From the NCBI GenBank assembly GCA_039696685.1, contig CP155565.1, positions 1,302,001 to 1,366,000 on the forward strand: DNA of 64,000 nt, given 5' to 3'. Positions 19,483 to 29,332 of this stretch are shown in pieces. This stretch comes from Vibrio sp. CDRSL-10 TSBA. GTDB lineage: Bacteria; Pseudomonadota; Gammaproteobacteria; Enterobacterales; Vibrionaceae. The notes below the pieces were generated by a model that searched no databases, was not told the DNA's origin, and was given only the letters and a program-made list of their open reading frames with translations. How positions within the stretch are numbered: the first letter of the stretch is position 1; each line of letters starts with the position of its first letter. Both the position numbers and the translations under genes were made by a program.

Positions 19483-20445
19483 TTACGAAATCGAAAGACC
19501 GACCAACCGTTTACGATTGAGTGTTGATTTTGCGTCCTGCAATTTGTGATGGCTGCCAATCCAGAGTCGATATTTCCTCTCCAGCCCGGAACACAGGGCA
19601 AGACATTCTCGCTGTTGCAGTGATAAGCGCCGCAAAATCTCTGGTTGGTACGCATCAATGCGTCCTGGTTTATCATTTCTTAATTGCCGACCGACCCAGT
19701 CAACCAATTCTATGTAATCAAGCAGACGAAACGGAAGCCCAAATGCTGTGTTTGGTTGCTGCTCACCAATAAAGTCGGATAGAGGAAAGGCGGTGTGTTG
19801 GCCTTGGTCTAACTTATCCAGCCGGTTTTTGATAGATGTATATTCTGATTTCTCAGGTGTGTCGGCCATATTGGAACGAATCGGATTAAGGTCGACATAG
19901 GCCATTGCCGCGAGCAGCGCTTTGTCATCCAAAAGTGCCTGCGATCTAAAGCGCCCCTCCCAAAAACGGCCAGTGCATTCATCTTCTCTGTTGGCCTGCA
20001 GCGCAATGTCGTAGTTGAGCTCTTTCATAAACCAACTCAGGGAGTGTAAGCGGTCCCGCCAAGTATTGATGATGTTGTGACAGGTTTGCTTTTCAAGCTC
20101 AGAACTGAGTTGGTCCGTTAAAAAACGGCTAATGATTTCAGGGAGTTGATGCTCTGTTGCCCAACGCTCAATTACCTCAGTGTTACTCAGCGACGCCGCA
20201 GTGTCTTGGTCAATATAAGCGATCAAATGGTAATGATTGCTCATTACGGCGTACGCACAGATACGAATACAATATATTTGCGCCAGGGACAGAATACGCT
20301 GTTCTACCCAGTCGCGGCGGTGTTCATAAGATTGCCCGGAAAGCGGATCATATCCACACAGGTAAGAGCGTCTGACGCAACGCGACACGCAGTGGTAGTA
20401 GGGAGTGATGTCCGGGCGAATCAGTTGGCTGCGGGCGGTAGTCAT
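19483..20445 (-). CDS. REP-associated tyrosine transposase (RAYT, Y1/IS200-like)
   Basis: 320 aa, intact. Single-strand DNA transposase of the Y1 superfamily. Visible marks are YYHCVSRCVRRSYLCG near the N-terminus, the metal-binding HUH-type motif in YAVMSNHYHLIAY, and the GRFWEGRFRSQALLDD and MAYVDLNPIRSNM segments typical of bacterial RAYTs. RAYTs occur as single domesticated copies and are linked to movement of short palindromic REP elements. No terminal inverted repeats of a normal IS flank it. The GTGTGTCC motifs on both sides (19196-19350 in one orientation, 20592-20601 in the other) are the likely partner repeats. An inverted repeat begins right at the start codon side (20447-20487). 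Confidence 0.9.
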   Translation of the reverse strand: MTTARSQLIRPDITPYYHCVSRCVRRSYLCGYDPLSGQSYEHRRDWVEQRILSLAQIYCIRICAYAVMSNHYHLIAYIDQDTAASLSNTEVIERWATEHQLPEIISRFLTDQLSSELEKQTCHNIINTWRDRLHSLSWFMKELNYDIALQANREDECTGRFWEGRFRSQALLDDKALLAAMAYVDLNPIRSNMADTPEKSEYTSIKNRLDKLDQGQHTAFPLSDFIGEQQPNTAFGLPFRLLDYIELVDWVGRQLRNDKPGRIDAYQPEILRRLSLQQRECLALCSGLERKYRLWIGSHHKLQDAKSTLNRKRLVGLSIS

Positions 20446-20446
20446 A

Positions 20447-20487
20447 CATACTCCATATGGAACAAGTTAATTGAAGGATGGAGTATG
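20447..20487. repeat. Inverted repeat at the RAYT start
   Basis: CATACTCCAT at 20447-20456 and ATGGAGTATG at 20478-20487 form ten perfect pairs with a 21-base loop, immediately upstream of the RAYT start codon. It may be a self-operator or a hairpin recognised by the RAYT protein. Confidence 0.75.
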
Positions 20488-20591
20488 TTGTCTCCAAGCG
20501 CCGCAGGTGATGAGGCCATTTTCGAGTGACTTCACAACATCAACGGCTCATTTGTGTCGAACGAGTTTGACTGAGCGCGAAGCTCGCAAAG

Positions 20592-20601
20592 GTGTGTGTC
20601 C
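20592..20601 (+). repeat. GTGTGTGTCC motif upstream of RAYT
   Basis: Opposite in orientation to the three downstream copies, so the RAYT gene lies between inverted motifs. A run of CACACACAC follows at about 20606-20614, giving a possible small fold-back. Confidence 0.6.
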
Positions 20602-20734
20602 TTCTCACACACACTTCCCACATTCTGACCCTCCTGCAACGACAAGATCGTTCGCATTTATAAGATTTACTTAGTTTATTAATAAATACCCGACGGCTTT
20701 CTTTACCTTATGAATTTAATTTGTATAATACGAA

Positions 20735-20749
20735 TGATAATAATTACCA
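20735..20749. promoter_or_regulatory. Fur box upstream of the siderophore esterase
   Basis: TGATAATAATTACCA differs from the 7-1-7 Fur consensus TGATAATnATTATCA at one position. It lies just downstream of a TATAAT at 20724-20729 and 30-45 bases before the esterase start, so iron-loaded Fur would block the promoter. Confidence 0.85.
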
Positions 20750-20780
20750 TTTTTGTTTTGTTTTAATTAAGGTGTCTATC

Positions 20781-22350
20781 TTGAACTCCCTTTTCTTCTC
20801 TGCGTTGGTTATCTCCTCTCTCACAACGACGCCGGTGAACCGGCAATTTGAAGTATCGGAACCAGTAGCGATTAATATTGAAACCGATCAACTGAGCTAT
20901 TTTCGAGGTATTCTGACTAGTGATAGACCCCTCAAATCCGCTGTGATTCGCAATCCCGGTGGCCAGGTCATCAAGTCACTGTTGTCTGAGGGAGAGCAGG
21001 AAAGTGAGATTTATTGGCTGGCTCCAGGACCAAACGACTATCTGCTAGAAATTCATCCATTTGCGCAACAAGCGGCGCAAATCTCGCTTGAGTTGACCAC
21101 ACTCAAACTGAAAGATGATCAAACGGTTTCTCCGCCTCAAGAGCTGATCAGCCCGTTGTTGCTGTCTGCACGCAGAGATATCGCTGCTGGTAAGGCCGGA
21201 GCACTGGCGAATTTTTGGCAGCAAATTGAACGCTCGGGCACGCCTTTGGTTGAGCCTGCAAATGACGGACAACAACTGGTCACATTTTTGTGGCGCGGAG
21301 AGGCTGCCAACGTGCGCGTGCTAGGCAGTCCCTATGACGGACACACCCATCTGAGCCGTCTACCGGACAGTGATATCTGGTACAAAAGTTATACGCTACC
21401 GGATGATGCCCGTTTTTCTTACCGCATCGCGCCTAATGTACCGCAACTCGACTCGTCACAACTGGCACCAAACAGTTATGAACAACGCAGGGCGGTGCTG
21501 GCGACCAGCCAGGCCGATCCGCTTAATCACCAGCCTCAGTTTGCTAGCGAGGACACACGCTTTGGAGCTGCCTCGACTCTAACCCTCTCCAAGGCGCCTA
21601 ATGGTGAGATTGCTCTTGAGCAGGGCAACCCGTCGGGCAGCGTAACTCATTACCGCTATCACAGTGCTAGCTTAAACAATGATCGCTCTATCAGCATTTA
21701 TACCCCTAATGCGAAATATGCGCTCACGCCGCAATCGCCTCTGCTGATCCTGTTTGACGGGGATGCTTATCTAGGACGAGTACCGACACCAACTATTCTT
21801 GACAACCTGATTGCGCAGCAAAAGATTCCGGCCATGCGAGCGGTGTTTATCAACAATCCGCTGCCCAGTTTGCGCGGCAAGGAACTGACACCTAATAGCG
21901 AGTTTGCTGACTTTATGGCGCGTGAGTTCAAACCTTACCTGTGTCGGGTTCATCAAATCTGTCCGGCGGGCCAAGACACCATTCTGTCCGGTTCCAGTTT
22001 TGGCGGTCTGGCCTCATTGGCGATAGCACTCCAGTACCCGGCGGCATTTGGCAAAGTGCTGAGTCAGTCGGGCTCGTTTCTGGTGGTGTCAGGACGGTGA
22101 AGATGAATTATGGATAACTCAGCAACTCAATAACCAGTCGAAGAAAAATATTGAAATCTACCTCAATGCCGGCGTGTTTGAGCAAGGTTCAAGTGACAGT
22201 GGTATTTTGCAAACCAACCGGACTGCTTACGCCGAACTCAAAAACCAAGGCTACCCCGTAATCTTTGAAGAAGTTTCCGGAGGACATGACTACTTCTCAT
22301 GGCGAGTCATGTTGTCTCATGGATTAACTCAGCTTTTTAAACACCAATAA
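20781..22350 (+). CDS. Periplasmic enterobactin/catecholate siderophore esterase (Fes-like)
   Basis: About 523 aa. It hydrolyses the ester backbone of iron-bound catechol siderophores to release iron. The N-terminal Fes-type domain (about 20-270) is followed by an alpha/beta-hydrolase with SPLLILFDGDAYLG, the nucleophile Ser in LSGSSFGGLAS and the His in GGHDYFSW. The TTG at 20781 is taken as start because aagg lies 8 bases before it; a TTG at 20721 would overlap the promoter and Fur box. That gives a hydrophobic leader (NSLFFSALVISSLTTTP), suggesting export. One extra base at 22076-22080 (GTTTC) shifts the frame; corrected: QSGSFWWCQDGEDELW. Followed by its receptor gene 17 bases on. Confidence 0.88.
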
Positions 22351-22367
22351 TAAGGACGTCAGATACA

Positions 22368-24300
22368 ATGAAATTATCTCTATTAAGCTGCGCAGTAGTT
22401 GCCGCTTGTTTCTCTGCAGCGGCAGCAGCTGAGAGTGCCCAGAATGATAATACGGAAGTGATGGTGGTGACCGCCACCAAAAATCAGACCTCATTGCGTG
22501 AGGCACCAGCCTCTATCAGTGTGATCGACAATGAAGAGATAAACCGTATCCCGGTCAATGACGTGGCCAGTGTGCTGGAGCGAGTTCCTGGGGTTCAGGT
22601 TTCAAGGACTTCGGGCAGTGAGCCTTACATCTCTATCCGCGGTTTGAAAAACAACAATGCTGCCCGCGATAACTACACATTACTATTGATAAACGGTCGC
22701 CGTATTACTTCGGCTGAGACTCTGGTGCGCGGTGCAACTTTTGATTTCTCCAGTATCCCGATGAGTGCCATTGACCACATCGAGGTAATCCGTGGCCCGA
22801 TGTCATCGCTGTATGGTAGTGATGCGATTGGTGGTGTGGTGAACGTCATTCTTAAGCAGCCTACCGATGATACCCAGGTTAGTGCCAGCTTGACCTATTC
22901 CCACCCGGAAGATGGCGGCGGCGCGATGAAAAAAGGCAACGTGTTTGTCAGCGGTACCGCGTTACCAGACAAGCTGTTGTACACAGTGACAGCTGAAATG
23001 AGCAAGCAGGATGATTGGTTCCCGGACGATGTGAACAGCTCGAATACTTTCGTTGGCAATGCTGAAGAAGAGCGTACAGGTTTGCATACCTCGTTGACTT
23101 GGCTGGTGAATGACGCTAACACCTTGTTGCTTGACGCTGGGTATATGAAAAATGACCGTACTTTCCCTGAAGAAGATAAGGACGATACCAGCGATGACAT
23201 CATTTCTAACAGCAAGAAATATACGCTTGGACTAGGTCATCAAGGTTTGTGGGATTGGGGGGACAGCGATGTCTATTACCTGTACGAGCGTACAAAGGTC
23301 TACGACGATAACCCGCATCCATTACTAGGGGTGACCAATGCGAAACAGCAAAACCATTCGTTGGATACCAAAATTAGCCTGACGAATTTTGAGCGTCAGG
23401 TCATCACCACAGGTTTTGATGTCAGCCATTCCGCGATCAATATTGACCAGAATTATGATGGCACGCAGACGACAGGCCAACAGGCTGTGTTCCTGCAAGA
23501 CGAGATCAGTCTGACGCAAACCATGACGGCAACGTTAAGCGGACGTTTCACCCATCATAATGAGTTTGGCAGTGAATTCACCCCACGTGCGTATCTGGTT
23601 TACAGCCCGACGAATCGTGTCACCCTGAAAGGGGGCTATGCTGAAGGCTTCAAGACCCCGACGATTTACCAATCTTCAGACGAGTTTACGTTGGTCAGCT
23701 GTGGTGGCTCTTGTTACCTGACTGGCAACCCGGATCTCAAAGCAGAAACGTCGAAAAGCTATGAGTTTGCAGCCAGTTATTCGGGCGATCAGTGGTTTGC
23801 TCAAGCAACCACTTTCTTCAATGAAGTTACGGATATGATTGACCGTGATACGTCAACTCGTTCCACGGGCTGGATTACCTATCAAAATATCGATAAAGCG
23901 CAAACCAAAGGCGTTGAGCTGGAGGGTGAAGTTGACTTGAGCGAAGAGTTTCGCGTTATCGGCTAATGCGACTTACACGCACGCCAAAGACAAGACCGAC
24001 GATATTAGCCTGGAAAATGTGCCACGCTGGTTGTCGAATGTGACTTTGAACTGGTATGCCAGCGAACGTGTTTCTCTGTACACCTCGGCAAACTACACCG
24101 GTAAGCAGTGGGATGGCGATACCTGGTTGGATCCTTACGTTACTGCCAATATTGGTGGTAGCTATAAGTTCAATCAACAATGGACCATTAAAGCTGGGGT
24201 CACGAACCTGTTGGATGAAAATTTGGAATCGGATGATCAGGATTATTCCGAAAGCCTGGTTGGCCGCACTTACTTTGTCACGTTGGATATGGCACTGTAA
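22368..24300 (+). CDS. TonB-dependent catecholate siderophore receptor (IrgA/VctA-like)
   Basis: About 644 aa outer-membrane receptor. Signal peptide (MKLSLLSCAVVAACFSAAAAA), TonB box region (EVMVVTA), a plug domain with VPGVQVSRTSG and VIRGPMSSLYGSDAIGGVVN, then a 22-strand barrel ending in an aromatic-rich strand (RTYFVTLDMAL). It belongs to the enterobactin/vibriobactin receptor group and is co-transcribed with the upstream esterase under one Fur box. Receptor plus esterase handle uptake and iron release. One extra base at 23948-23952 (GTTTC) shifts the frame in the barrel; corrected: SEEFALSANATYTHAKDK. Ribosome site aaggacg before the ATG. Confidence 0.92.
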
Positions 24301-24326
24301 CGAGTATTAACCAAACTTGGTAAATA

Positions 24327-24358
24327 AAGGCGCACAGTGCTAACTGCTGCGCCTTTTG
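24327..24358 (+). terminator. Terminator after the siderophore receptor
   Basis: AAGGCGCA and TGCGCCTT form an eight-pair stem with a loop of about 15 bases, followed by TTG and a T-rich tract. It can work for both the receptor and the convergent lysE-like gene. Confidence 0.8.
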
Positions 24359-24370
24359 TTGCTTTTATGC

Positions 24371-24982
24371 CTATACAGATGTGGACAGAGTAATGCCAAA
24401 CGTTATTAATCCTAATCCGCAAATCTGATTGATACGGTGGCCAAATTTTTGCAGCCACTCAACCATGCGCGCAGAGGTAATCAGATACGCCACTAAGGCG
24501 AACCACGCTGTGTGCAGCAGTGCCAGATAAGCGCCGTAAGCGATGACAAAGGACTGACTGACCGGCGGTTTAGTAATCAGCTGGCCGAATACACTGAGAA
24601 AAAACAGCATGGTTTTCGGATTAAGCGCATTGCACAAAAAACCTTGTAATAGGTAGCCACCTGGGTGGTTTTGGCGACGTTGAGCGGGCTCAGAAGGCAA
24701 TCTTAGTCTGGTACTCATCAGCCCTGATACGCCAAGGTAGATCAGATATGCGGCGCCAGCGTATTTCACAATGCTTAACACCAGTGGATTGTGTGAGACC
24801 AGGTGACTGATCCCTATCATCGAGTACGTGATGTGGACACACACTCCCAGCCCGATACCTAATGCGGTTAACAGGCCGGCTTTTCTGCCGGACAGACTGC
24901 TGTTTTTAAAGACCAGCACAAAGTCGGCACCAGGGCTGACCACAATTAACAGCCCGAAAATGGCAAGACTGAACCACTCCAT
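24371..24982 (-). CDS. LysE/RhtB-family amino-acid exporter
   Basis: 203 aa, intact, with about six hydrophobic helices. The start MEWFSLAIFGLLIVVSPGAD, with the SPGAD motif typical of the LysE/RhtB family, follows aaggag; an upstream extension of the frame to 25084 has no support. The segment FLCNALNPKTMLFF is also characteristic. Family members export amino acids or related metabolites across the inner membrane; the substrate is not predictable here. Divergent from a LysR regulator across a 100-base gap, the usual layout of a lysE-type exporter and its activator. Confidence 0.92.
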   Translation of the reverse strand: MEWFSLAIFGLLIVVSPGADFVLVFKNSSLSGRKAGLLTALGIGLGVCVHITYSMIGISHLVSHNPLVLSIVKYAGAAYLIYLGVSGLMSTRLRLPSEPAQRRQNHPGGYLLQGFLCNALNPKTMLFFLSVFGQLITKPPVSQSFVIAYGAYLALLHTAWFALVAYLITSARMVEWLQKFGHRINQICGLGLITFGITLSTSV

Positions 24983-25082
24983 GTTTTCTCCTTGAAGGTT
25001 GAATAAGACCCGGCAATTGTATCGATCTGACGGCAGGTTATAATCGAAATAAAAGCAGCTAATATGTGAGGAAAATTCACAC

Positions 25083-25961
25083 ATGAGACATTTAAAAGCC
25101 TTCTATGTGTTCCACGTCGCCGCTGAGTCAGACAATTACAGCCAGGCCGCAGATAAGTTGCACATTACCCATGGCGCAGTGAGTAAACAGATTAAGTCGT
25201 TAGAGAGTCATTTAGCGCAAATGCTGTTTTACAAGCATGGGCGGAGTATGCGTCTGACCGCGGAAGGCAAGTTGCTCAAACAGTACACCGATATGGCATT
25301 TAGTGCCTTGAATGCCGGAGTGAACAAACTGGCGCGGGACAGTCATCGCTCACTGGAGATCTCATGTGAACCGACTTTAACTATGCGCTGGCTGATGCCG
25401 CGCCTGTCGGATTTTTACCAGCACAGCGGGATCGATGTACGGTTGTCTACCGCCGGAGGTCCGGTGATTTTGGAGCAATCGGGGTTGAGTCTGGCTATCC
25501 GGCGTAATGATTTTGTCATCAATCCTGATTATACAGGGCATGACTTGGTGGCTGAGTGGGTTGGGCCAGTATTTTCATCGCAATACTGGAGTAAAGTTCA
25601 GCATGCACTGGATGATGTCGTGTTGTTGCACAGTGAAACCCGGCCCGCTGCCTGGCAGGAGTGGCTTAGCCAAAGCACGTTGAGGATGGATTTAAGCCAG
25701 TCAAAATCGTTCGGGCATTTTTACTTTTGTCTGCAAGCTGCAACGGATGGTCTGGGCGCGGCAATAGGTTCTTATCCGTTGGTCGCTGATGATTTAAAGA
25801 GTGGTCGCCTGATAGCGCCGTTTGGTTTTGTCCCTTCAGGATATCGCTATATTTTGCTGAGTTACTCGGCACTGCTGACCCAAAATGAGCAGCAGTTTTT
25901 GCAGTGGCTGCATAAGAAAATGGTGGCTTGTCAGCCAGACATTTCAGTTCAGGCTGGTTAG
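25083..25961 (+). CDS. LysR-family transcription regulator
   Basis: 292 aa, intact. N-terminal winged helix-turn-helix (YSQAADKLHITHGAVSKQIK), then a periplasmic-binding-protein-like effector domain. The N-terminus (RHLKAFYVFHVAAESDNYSQ) resembles the GcvA subgroup. Divergently transcribed from the LysE-family exporter, which is its most probable target. The effector is probably the exported amino acid or a related signal; this is inference from layout. Confidence 0.92.
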   Translation: MRHLKAFYVFHVAAESDNYSQAADKLHITHGAVSKQIKSLESHLAQMLFYKHGRSMRLTAEGKLLKQYTDMAFSALNAGVNKLARDSHRSLEISCEPTLTMRWLMPRLSDFYQHSGIDVRLSTAGGPVILEQSGLSLAIRRNDFVINPDYTGHDLVAEWVGPVFSSQYWSKVQHALDDVVLLHSETRPAAWQEWLSQSTLRMDLSQSKSFGHFYFCLQAATDGLGAAIGSYPLVADDLKSGRLIAPFGFVPSGYRYILLSYSALLTQNEQQFLQWLHKKMVACQPDISVQAG

Positions 25962-25963
25962 CC

Positions 25964-25993
25964 AAGCACTGTGCCAGTATAGGTACAGTGCTT
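25964..25993. terminator. Bidirectional hairpin between LysR and the lipoprotein gene
   Basis: AAGCACTGT and ACAGTGCTT form nine perfect pairs around a 12-base loop. There is no clear T run on the plus side, so it is a weak terminator or a 3' stabiliser. Confidence 0.5.
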
Positions 25994-26016
25994 GTGAGAA
26001 ACGTTTAAGTGGGCAT

Positions 26017-27334
26017 TTATTTGGCCACGGTTAACGCTTGAGTATCCTGTTGTGACGCCACTTTAGAGGCTGGTTCATTCTGGCTTTGTGCTGGAGGCTG
26101 AGTTTCCCGTTGCTGGCGTGGATGAAGTGGTGGTAATCACTGTTTCTACCGTTTTGCTGTATGACTCGAGAAGTTTAGACAAGCGCTCGCTCAGCTCTTT
26201 CTCGTTTTTCAGCGCAGTCTGGCTTGTTTTCAGTTCTGCCTGGACGGTCTGCAGTTTATCCTTGAGTGATTGCAGCTCCTGATCGCGACTGCTGAGTTGC
26301 TGCGCCAGATCATCGCTTTGGCTCGAAGCTTCACTTTCACGCGTTTGCAAAGAGGTGAGGATAGCTTTGGCCTGCTTGCCTAGCGATTGATTACGGTAGT
26401 CCGCACCATCGATTTGCTGTGAAATCTCCAGCAAAGATTTCTCATAGTTCAGTACTACCGGCTCAAAACTGCGGTTTTTCACCAGAGAAAGTCGGGTTAC
26501 TTCGTCCGCCACACTGACGGTATGATCCAACTCGAATTCAGCTGTTTGTACCGCTTGTTCGATGGCTTTGAAATCACGCGAATCGGTTTTGATGGTCAGC
26601 TCAACTTTAGCGACTTCCGCTTCTGCCCGTTTATAGGTTTGCGGCACCTGGAAATTCAGCTTAGTGGTGCGAAACTCCAGCAGCTTTGCCTTTAACGGTG
26701 TCACGTATTTTTTCAGGACGACTTTGATTTCCAGCTGCTTGGCCTTATCCAGAAATTTCACCTGAGCAAACTGAGCCTCGTTCAGCTCATTTTCGTCGAT
26801 ATATCTGAATAGTTTCAGGTAGCTGGCGTGGATTTGGCTGTAATCTGAGGCGTATGCTGTTTTGGCATCCAACTGGTCGAGATAATCCATTTGTGAGATG
26901 GAATCGGCAAGTAACTCATCGGCTTGTGCTTTCAGCTGAGTTAACTGTTGGTACAGAGTTTTCGTTTCTCCTAACAGCTCCATGTACTTTTCAGCATACG
27001 TCGCAGAGCCGAAGATGGAATAGTCTTCGGTGGTTTCACTCGGATCCTCAACAATGTCGTTGTAAACCTCAGTGGTCTCTTCCCAGGCATCCTGCAGATC
27101 ACGAACTTTACCTGGTGAGTAAAGCTTAAAGGACTCTAGATCGGCCAGAGTCTCGTGCCACTTACTTTGCTCGGCTTTAATTTGCTCGAACAGCGTGAAC
27201 GCATCTGTTTGAGTGGCGACTTGCTGATGGTTCGTCGTATCCGGCGCGGAACTCTGCGTATTACCTGTGCTTTGACAACCTGCCAGCGCAGAAACAATCA
27301 CGCCAGCCACTGCTGCTGTTTTGAATAACTTCAT
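26017..27334 (-). CDS. Coiled-coil lipoprotein
   Basis: About 439 aa with a lipoprotein signal (MKLFKTAAVAGVIVSALAGC, Cys at position 20), so it is anchored in an outer or inner membrane leaflet. The body is nearly all helical and charged. A strong heptad coiled coil near the C-terminus (about 345-400) contains LAQQLSSRDQELQSLKDKLQ. As written the frame ends at 26075 with SSTKPE. One extra base at 26102-26106 (GTTTC) probably caused this; without it the protein continues TGTQPPAQSQNEPASKVASQ and ends ALTVAK at 26017. Divergent from the VWA operon across a region with REP-like repeats. No family recognised; it may belong with the VWA cluster. Confidence 0.75.
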
Positions 27335-27505
27335 ATGAATAGCTCTATTATTGTTAAGTTTATCGGGATAGTAATTATTATTTGATTCATTTCTGAGTCC
27401 TTGAGTCTCTCATTTTTAAGACGATTGATCATCCATTTATCATGTTTTTGATGTATCGATGAGATTTTCGCAGCGTGTCTGTGTTTCAGGGGTATTGGTT
27501 AAGCG

Positions 27506-27546
27506 GGACACACGCTTATATCACTCACATTTTTAGGCGTGTGTCC
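27506..27546. repeat. REP-like palindrome built from GTGTGTCC motifs
   Basis: GGACACACGC at 27506-27515 and GCGTGTGTCC at 27537-27546 are perfect inverted copies with a 21-base spacer. The intergenic region 27335-27750 otherwise shows only the VWA promoter. Confidence 0.8.
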
Positions 27547-27683
27547 TCGTTGTGAGTGCTTGCTATTAGTAGGGGCTGGAAAGTGTATGTCCTAAATAAA
27601 TGTGTGCAAATAAATGCGGCTGACCGTTAACGGTTATGGATGCTTAACTCACGGAGATTCTTATTAACGTGACAGCTCAATAA

Positions 27684-27712
27684 TTGACAATTATTCACCA
27701 GGTAAATATTAT
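27684..27712 (+). promoter_or_regulatory. Sigma-70 promoter of the VWA operon
   Basis: TTGACA at 27684-27689 and TATTAT at 27707-27712, spaced 17 bp, a near-consensus promoter. Predicted start about 30 bases before the ATG at 27751. Confidence 0.75.
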
Positions 27713-27750
27713 CGCCGCCTTGTATTAATAGTTATGTCATTTATCTGGGT

Positions 27751-29332
27751 ATGGTGCGCGGTTTGAAAAGCATTCGCTTTGGTTTGTTGTCTGTATTGCT
27801 GGCGTTACATGCTGTGGGGTATGCCGATGAACCAAGCAAGCAGGAGCGCAGTTTTCGGGCTAAAGGCGAATGGCACAAAGACATTTTGTACAGCGACTCA
27901 GATTCAAGCCGTATCTGGCTGCAGTATGCTTATAAAGCCTGGTCATTGATGGGGGAACCGGTCGAGCATTGTATTGTGAAATGGTCCCTGAGTGAGTCTG
28001 CACGTTTCAACTTGTATAATCCGTATACTAAGCAGATTGAAACCGTTGCCCCGCCGCGCGATGTACTGATGAAAGCCCGCCTGCATTTTCGTGATATTGA
28101 AGTCAGTATCGATAGTGTTAATAAGGTTCGATGTGATGGCGGTGCAGTCGGCAGGCCTGGTTTACGCGGTCTGTTAGGCACAGAAATAACTCCGGCTCCG
28201 GCGAGTTTTAATAGCCCGGGCTCACCGAATTGGAACCAGTTTTTTCTTTCCTCTGCACTGATCGGCACCGAGCAGCGTGATGGTCGCCGCTATCTGGACG
28301 AATCGCAGGCCAAACAGCTATTTAAGCGCCTGATGGGACAGAACAGAAACCTGACGTTTTGGGACGTAAAGGTGATCGATGCACAGCTCGATATCAGCGG
28401 AATCAAACGCTGGTTTCTGGCCGAGGCTAAACAGCGGGCTGAGAAAAATCAATCCAAATCGCCAAGCAAGCCACCATTGAAAGCGGCCGTGCCGGGCAGC
28501 GAGAAGAGGCCAAGTCATCCTGCATCCGGCTCAAATACAGTGAGTACTCACTCTTCTGGTGCGGGCAATAATGCATCGCAACCTTCTGCTTTCAACCCGC
28601 TCTCTTCTGAGCCACCCGGGCGAGTAACCCATCAGGCCACGATCAGTGGTGCGTCTGTTCCGTCAGAGCCAAGCAGTGCGCAAGCGGCTGCCAGCATGTT
28701 ACTGCTGATAGATACCTCGGGAAGTATGGGTGGTACGAGACTGAAAGAGGCTAAACACGCCGCCATCGAATTAATCAAAAAGTCAGTGCGCAGCAATACC
28801 GAAGTCTCTGTTTCTGGCATTCAGCGGCACCTGTGACGTACCAATAACCAACCATCACCCGTTTAGTGTGGACAGCGCGTCACTCAGCGCCTTTGTCGCC
28901 AGTCTGCAGGCGGGCGGGGGCACACCGATGAGCGCTGCGGTGGAATATGCCAACGTGTATCTGGCTAATAACCGCAGCCGGCAATCGGACAGCGAAATGA
29001 TTCTGTTGCTCGCTGATGGCGATGACGGCTGCAAGATCTTGTCTCCGGTGGTCGATGAGCTGAAAAGCCGCGGCATTTTGTTTCGTCATCAGACGGTCGG
29101 GCTGGAGCTGAATAGTGGCTCCGGCGCGGCGCGTGATCTCAAACAGCTGGCAGAGCAAAGTGGTGGTGATTACGCAGCGGCAGCAAAGGCCAGCCAACTG
29201 TCACAGACATTTGAAAACGCGGCGATCGCGATGGGCATCCTGTCGTTAATCGGTTCGTATGACGTAACGCCGTCCGCTCCGTCGGCGAGCTCGAATTTGC
29301 AACACACAATATGGGATGGATTTGGTGAATAA
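27751..29332 (+). CDS. Secreted von Willebrand factor A (VWA) domain protein
   Basis: About 527 aa. Signal peptide (MVRGLKSIRFGLLSVLLALHAVGYA); an N-terminal domain of about 180 residues that I do not recognise, with Cys in EHCIVKW and KVRCDGG; a Ser/Pro/Gly-rich linker (about 235-305); then a VWA domain with an intact metal-binding MIDAS motif (LLIDTSGSMGG), the TPMS loop (GGGTPMSAAVEYAN) and LLLADGDDGC. VWA domains bind proteins through a metal ion. One extra base at 28810-28814 (GTTTC) splits the VWA domain; corrected: EVSVLAFSGTCDVPITNH. First gene of a three-gene operon; its end overlaps the next gene by 17 bases. Function unknown. Confidence 0.82.

Noticed and set aside
20721-20780. N-terminal extension of the esterase from the TTG at 20721
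   Set aside because: It would translate the TATAAT and Fur box and has no ribosome site.
24834-24846. GGACACACAC motif inside the LysE-family gene
   Set aside because: It encodes the conserved-looking GVCVH stretch of the protein. The other motif copies are between genes, so this one is taken as chance.
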